Below are positions 59,117 to 64,000 of a stretch of 64,000 nt of DNA, piece after piece. Below the pieces are notes generated by a model. The model ran no database searches. It saw only the letters and a list, made by a program, of their open reading frames with translations, and was not told where the DNA came from. The first letter of the stretch is position 1, and the number at the start of each line of letters is the position of its first letter. The translations under genes and the position numbers were made by a program. Source of the stretch: Sphagnum compactum (taxonomy: Eukaryota > Bryophyta > Sphagnopsida > Sphagnales); NCBI GenBank assembly GCA_965153455.1, contig OZ234497.1:3782001-3846000 (forward strand). The letters run 5' to 3'.

Positions 59117-60299
59117 AACTTCACCTTTGTGGTAATGTTCAATAAATGTGGTAGTGCGACAACACTCAAAGAAGCCAGGCATTGTAATCATGATCGAACA
59201 TGTTACACAAGGTGGCAATGACTCTAACATCTTTGGCATTATTTTGGTACAAATGAAATGTGGGCAAGGGTATATTGTGCGAGGCATTGGAAACATGAGG
59301 TAAAAGATTTTGCTTTGAAAATTGTGTTGGGGACCAAATGTGTCGGCCTTGTTCAGTGATTGCATGATTCATTGTAATGAACACATGAGAAGAGGCATTT
59401 TGAACTGAATTCTTATGTTCTAAGGTCCTTGGAATGTTGCGACTACGCAACCTTGCTGCTACTAGCAAATTTGGATTTCAGTTGCCAATATCCAACAATG
59501 AAGGTAATATGAATTTGGAGTAAAGGAACAACCATGCTAACCCCTCCAACATTCATATTGTGGCATCTTGATGTTTTGGTAGCACTATTTTGAATGCCCA
59601 TTTGTGCTTTTGTCATTGTTGATTGGATGGTGTTTTCAACATTCTACAATTTGCTACTAATAGAATTTGGAAGATTTGCTAAACTGTTAAAGCATACCTA
59701 AACTCAAAAGGCAATCACATGTCTTCTAGTGTCCATTGGTCCAAATGTGTCCCATCCATCTTTGAATCATAAGTACTTAGATTCGTTTTATAGGTGTGCT
59801 TGAAGTCTACCAATTTTTCAATTTAAAGTTCAAGCTAGTTGTAGCATCAAGGTAAATGAATACATAGTCCTTGAAATGCCCAACAAATATAAGACAACAT
59901 TGCTAAGAAAACCATTATAATAGTTGCACTAGAAAGAAATAATTTCTTGTTGTTTGCATAAAGAATTATTTTTCTAAGATCACAAAACTCTCAACACCAT
60001 CTCTCAAATTTTCCACACACTATTGCATCAACACTATCCTTAATCCTCTCATGCCTCTTTATACACACCACCATTGTCAACCTCTTTCAAAATGAACTTC
60101 CAACACCCACACATTGACAATTTAAAAACTTTTCACCATCCCAAGCTCTTTAGTTACAACACAATAATGTTCATGCTACACAAAACTTATTACAGCTCAT
60201 CACCAAAAAACACAATAATGAGATGAAAATACCACCATTAACTACGTCCTTTCCTAAATGTAAAGGAAACAACATTGACATTGACCAAATTGTAAACCC
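59117..60299. other. Stretch absent from locus A, no gene recognised
   Basis: It starts at the end of W copy C. Frames on the minus strand at 59096-59468 and a broken frame about 59500-59700 (TMTKAQMGIQN) hint at decayed coding DNA, but I recognise no family. Confidence 0.4.
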
Positions 60300-61870
60300 T
60301 AAAAGTCAAGGAAAACCCTGAATGTCTTTTCGTGAAAGACACCCACAAGGAAAATGATCCAGTGCAAACCCTAGAAAAAGAACCAAAATTCTGACTTTAT
60401 TTGGAAGAAATACATCACATATGAAATGAGCAACTGTAAATTCAAAAAAAGACCTAAAATCCTAATTTCTTGCTACCAAAACCCTGACTTTATTTAGTAA
60501 ACAGACAACAAACTCAAAGTGACCAACTGCAAGCCTCAGAGAAGAACTAAAATCCTTAGTTCTTGCTATCAGCAATCCTGCCTTGGGTGAAGGAGCACCC
60601 ACACGGGTACCATGGTAAAAACAAAAAAAACCCCAAAATCCATTTAAATTGCTTCTAAATAATTACAAATATCCCTATACTTAGACTAAATCAAGGGGTC
60701 TCTGACTCGAAATCTAACACCCCTTGGGCTTAATTTGACCCTCTTCAATGCAAATCCTGACTCTGTTTTGCAAAACGCCAGCACCAAAAAAAACAGCCAA
60801 CTTGTAAACCCCAAAGTATGAACTACTACTACTACCTTGCCAATCTTGTAGAAACCTGGCCGGATATTTTCTAATGTATCTGGAGCTACTCTTCCAAAAC
60901 ATATTATGGCCATTGGGCTTTTATGAAAATGGGAAGTGCTTTCCATTTTCGTAAAGTCCAAAGATCAAATTTTGATTTTTTAAAAATGATGCCCAGCGGG
61001 TATCCGCCGGGTATCTTGGGCGAAAAAAATCCGACCCCTAATTTTTATGCTGTCACTGATGGGAGCTGTATGGAAATTTGGGACTCCATTGGCTCCTACA
61101 TTGGGTGCCTTTTTCTGTAAGCACCCGTCCTGGGATTTTACCCTACCCCTTAGTTTTTACCACAAATCCTGACTTTTCTTCGGCAAAAGAGAGAGAGAGA
61201 GAGAGAGAAAGCAGTTCAAAAGAAAATAACCAGCAGTCGTAGAAAAAATGACAGTAAATCCCGTGTTTCTTGCCATGCAAAAAATATGCAGCACAAAGAG
61301 AGTAACCAACTGCAGAAAAACCTAAACCAACTGCAAAACTCATGAAAAAATGAAGTAAAATCCCTATTTCCCATTACCATAAATCCTGGCTTTTCTTTGG
61401 GCACCAATTTTTTTTTAAATGATAAAAACAACCCAAGAAAAAAAGAAATAAAATGCCTATTTCTTGCTAGCAAAAAATCCTGATTTTTCTTTTGGAAAAA
61501 CTAAAAAACAGTATAAACAAAGAAACCCAAGCAAAAGTGAAACTAAAATCCCTATTTCTTTCTTGCTACCAAAAAGCTCCGGAGTTTGCTTCCCAAAAAC
61601 ACGGTGAGCGACTCTAAGACCACCCAAGAAAATATGAACTGAAATCCGTATTTCTTTTGTGAAGAAATATAAAGAATAAAAGAAAATAATCAACTGCAAG
61701 AAAACGAAAACCCAAAAAGAAATAAAACAAAAAAAATTATTTTCTTCGTAGGTACCCAAAAAAGTCCTGAGTTTGTTTGGCAGAAACACAGAGACCAACT
61801 GCAAAACCACCCAAGGGAAAAGAAAAAGAAAAAGAAACTAACCATAATTCCTAATTTGTGGCTACCGAAA
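60300..61870. repeat. Degenerate tandem array, unit about 100 bp
   Basis: The unit CTAAAATCCCTATTTCTTGC, TACCAAAAATCCTGA, a TTTxTTTGG stretch, then GACCAACTGCAAAAC recurs with heavy decay from 60300 to 61870, at least ten times. It is interrupted at about 60595-60730 by the repeat also seen near 42.4 and 43.2 kb, and at 60910-61130 by a GC-richer block. A (GA)n tract lies at about 61187-61208. Confidence 0.75.
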
Positions 61871-61914
61871 TTTGGCAACACCACACGATGACAACTTACA
61901 CTCTAAAAAACAGC

Positions 61915-62180
61915 TCTTGCGTTCACACATTCTCAAACCGCATGCTCACGTTCATGTCGAGCGTTCTCATGTTCACGTCATACATTCATACGTTCTCAAA
62001 CGGCGTGTTACGTTCATATCGAGCATTCACACGGTCACATCTAGATTTCACACGTTCGCATCCAGAGTTCACACGTTGTCACCCATAGCTCAAACGTTGT
62101 CACCCAGAGTTCACACTTTTGCATCCAGATTTCTCACGTTTTCATCTAGCGGTCACACTTTCGCATCCATTGGTCTCGTT
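61915..62180. repeat. Minisatellite, about 21 bp unit, 12 or so copies
   Basis: The consensus is near GTTCACACGTTCGCATCCAGA, varying between units (GTTGTCACCCAGAGTTCAC, TTTTGCATCCAGATTTC). It is richer in CpG than its surroundings and ends 600 bases before the second adenylosuccinate synthase copy. Confidence 0.88.
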
Positions 62181-62339
62181 GGCTGGGAACTAGGTAGCAG
62201 CCTTTGGTTTTATTGGCAAAGTTTCGCCAAAAAGCGAAAAAAAATCCGAATTTTATTTGATTGTGGAAGCTGTCAATCGCCAGAAGTGATAAAAAATAGT
62301 AAAAATCGCCAGATTTCTCCACCTGGTTTTCAGGGTTAA

Positions 62340-62540
62340 AGATTTTTACTTCGTATGTGGTTTATAGTCGTATTTGGCTAAATCTTCGTATGTATGATCG
62401 CCGCTTTTTCTACATCTTCCTATGGATGAAGCCAATTTGGCTACCAAAAAAATTGTAGAAAAAGGAATCTAGTAAGTAGGGAACTCAGTGATTCTTTTAG
62501 TGGCGAAATTTCGCCAAAAAGCGACATTGAAAACTGAAAT
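62340..62540 (+). repeat. Old W-like motif block with direct repeats
   Basis: GTTTATAGTCGTATTTGGCTAAATCTTCG resembles the conserved W motif TATAGCCAAATTTGGCTAAA (32465). The block GGCAAAGTTTCGCCAAAAAGCGA occurs at 62215-62240 and, as GGCGAAATTTCGCCAAAAAGCGA, at 62502-62525. Confidence 0.5.
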
Positions 62541-62599
62541 TTTCGAAAAAAAAAAAAAGCGATTTTGGAGGTTTTCAGTAGCCAGAGAGGTACAAAAAT

Positions 62600-62782
62600 C
62601 CCTTAAAAAAACACTGGTAGGGAGGGTTTGTGCGAGAAGAGAGACGTCGAGACTCGAAAGCGTCGGCGCTCTCCTTTTGCCCCTTTCTTCCTGTTCTTTT
62701 TCCTCTTCGCCTGCGACAAAGCGCGCACTTCTTCCTCTCTCCCACAGGCGTGTGAACTAGACCTCCGTCGCAGACTCACGGT
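62600..62782 (+). promoter_or_regulatory. CpG-rich promoter/5' UTR of adenylosuccinate synthase copy 2
   Basis: The composition changes sharply to CpG-rich and pyrimidine-rich (GACGTCGAGACTCGAAAGCG, then a CTTTTTCC-rich stretch) directly upstream of the ATG at 62783. Only its last ~17 bases (GTCGCAGACTCACGGT) remain at locus A. The transcription start is not visible. Confidence 0.55.
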
Positions 62783-64000
62783 ATGGCAACGGCAGCAGTG
62801 GCTATGGAGGTCCGTAGTTTCGTCTTCTCCGCGCATTCCTGCCATGCTCCTTTTACACCAAGAAACTCCTCCTCCTCTTCTTCTTCTTCTTCTTGCGGTT
62901 CCTATTCCTCTGGCTTTGTGGCTTCTTCCAAGCTCGCGCTCAAGCAGTCGGAATTCCACCGAGGGCAGCGGGAATTCGTGTTTCCTCCACGTCTAGAGCT
63001 TCGGCTGTGGCAAGTGGGAAGCAGAGCGGCGGGGTGAGGAGTCAGGCGCAGGTGACGCAGCTGGAGGTGGGGAAGGTGAAGAAAGAGGACAAGGACGGGA
63101 GCAGCGACGGGGAAGATCCGTTCAAGGCGTTGAGTGAGGTTTGTGCGGTGCTAGGGGCGCAGTGGAGTGATGAAGGAAAAGGCAAGCTCGTTGACATCCT
63201 AGCAAAACGCTATGACATCGTTGCTCGCTGCCAGCTTTCCCTTTAAGCCACTATTTTTTGCTTTCTTTTTCCTTCTCCTCCTCCTGCTCTCAGTTGCAAC
63301 TGACCTAGTTCATAGCTTTGCGGTTTCTCTGCATTGGTGCAGAGAAGAGGGGATGGAAGATACATGTCCGAACATCATGGAATGTGTACCAGGGAGCATG
63401 GTCTTAAGAATCCCTTTTCTTTGTTTGGACACTGGGATCCCTGTTTTGTCAGGGAGGTGCAAACGCTGGCCAAACAATCTATAATGATAAAGGTGTGAAG
63501 TTTGCACTTCACTTGGTGCCATCGGGGATACTGAATACGCAAGCTATATGTGTGGTTGGCAATGGAGTAGTGGTCCATCTCCCAGGTTTCTTCAAAGAGA
63601 TTGATGGTCTGGAGGCACGAGGTGTATTGTGCACAGGCAGACTTTTTGTGTCAGACCGTGCACACTTGCTGCTTGATTTGCATCAGACTATGGATTGCAG
63701 GAGGCAGAGCTTGGAGGTGACATGATTGGGACCACAAAGCGTGGAATTGGTCCCTGCTATGCTAGCAAAGCAATCCATAATGGCTTATGTGTGGGTGACC
63801 TCCATCATATGGACACATTCTGGAGCAAGTTGGAGATCCTCTTCAAGGATGCTGCTAACCGATTCAAGGACTTTGAGTACAATGAGTCAATTTTGGATGC
63901 AGAGGTGGAGAAGTATAAGAAGTTTGCCAAGAGATTAGAGCCCTACATTGCAGACACTGTGCAGTATATTTCTAATGCATACACTGTAGGCAAGTGCATC
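62783..64000 (+). pseudogene. Adenylosuccinate synthase, broken 5' part, copy 2 (cut by window end)
   Basis: Exon 1 (62783-63234) has a Ser-rich, plausible plastid transit peptide ([15 protein letters not shown], then a run of 10 Ser). It then shifts frame before [14 protein letters not shown], so the ATG frame stops at 63035-63037. The enzyme frame continues to [12 protein letters not shown] with Ser in place of the first Gly of GDEGKGK. The expected donor after RCQ reads CAGCT, not GT. Exon 2 starts at 63453 with NAGQTIY: the His of NAGHT, a catalytic residue in the family, is Gln. Four bases (GGAT) are missing at about 63694 relative to copy A, shifting the frame again. It is non-functional as sequenced; the 3' part lies outside the window. 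Confidence 0.9.

Noticed and set aside
59096-59468. Overlapping 89 and 100 aa minus-strand frames as a transposase remnant
   Set aside because: No motif of any transposase, integrase or reverse transcriptase could be pointed to.
61858-62339. Repetitive His/Ser/Phe frames, or a CRISPR array
   Set aside because: The 21 bp units are contiguous and degenerate without unique spacers, and the context is a plant nuclear genome. It is a minisatellite.
1-64000. tRNA, rRNA or plastid DNA insertions
   Set aside because: I looked for cloverleaf-like and rRNA or plastid gene motifs and saw none; nad2 is the only organellar piece found.

Overview
The window looks like nuclear DNA of a land plant. It is AT-rich, very repeat-dense and gene-poor. 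It carries spliced genes with GT..AG introns, plastid-type adenylosuccinate synthase and callose synthase relics, and a fragment of mitochondrial nad2. The nad2 residues (for example [11 protein letters not shown]) resemble non-flowering land plants more than flowering plants, as far as I recall, but I cannot name a species. There is no intact conserved housekeeping gene: every recognisable one is broken or truncated. CAUTION: all homologies are read by eye.

Most of the window consists of copies of one ~6 kb repeat, here called W. Copies lie at 1-5937 (A), about 17666-23305 (B), 34407-38290 (D), about 43415-46600 (E, internally deleted), 49557-50950 (F, left part only) and about 52500-59116 (C). 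An inverted copy (I) lies at about 31465-34406 and an old tail at about 13700-14280. On its minus strand W carries a small, unrecognised two-coding-exon gene for a 128-133 aa single-pass membrane protein. Five copies keep both exons open, all known indels in the coding exons are multiples of three, and the intron phase matches in every copy. This is the best candidate for a previously undescribed gene family. Upstream of it W has a long palindrome whose arms are conserved in A, B and C but whose centre is different in each.

Layout. 1-5937 is W copy A. 5938-7303 is a broken adenylosuccinate synthase 5' part (+). 7690-11924 is a broken callose synthase 5' part (-), tail to tail with it. 11925-13700 has no recognised gene. 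13700-17665 holds an old W tail, an AT-rich repeat G and a promoter-like repeat H. 17666-24430 holds W copy B followed by inverted G and an inverted W left end. 24430-31440 is AT-rich with nothing recognised. 31465-38290 holds inverted W (I) and W copy D head to head. 38290-41620 holds MITE-like hairpins and a G-rich satellite-like array. 41620-43415 is a repeat-rich stretch without genes. 43415-46600 is W copy E. 46620-51605 is G interrupted by W piece F, then H. 51606-52500 contains the nad2 insert. 52500-59116 is W copy C. 59117-62780 holds degenerate tandem repeats, a ~21 bp minisatellite and a CpG-rich promoter-like stretch. 62783-64000 is a second broken adenylosuccinate synthase copy running off the window.

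The order G-H-W recurs (14.3-23.3 kb and 46.7-59.1 kb), and W-adenylosuccinate synthase recurs (1-7.3 kb and 52.5-64 kb). The region therefore grew by segmental duplication of tens of kilobases, with later insertions and deletions that can be ordered by comparing copies.
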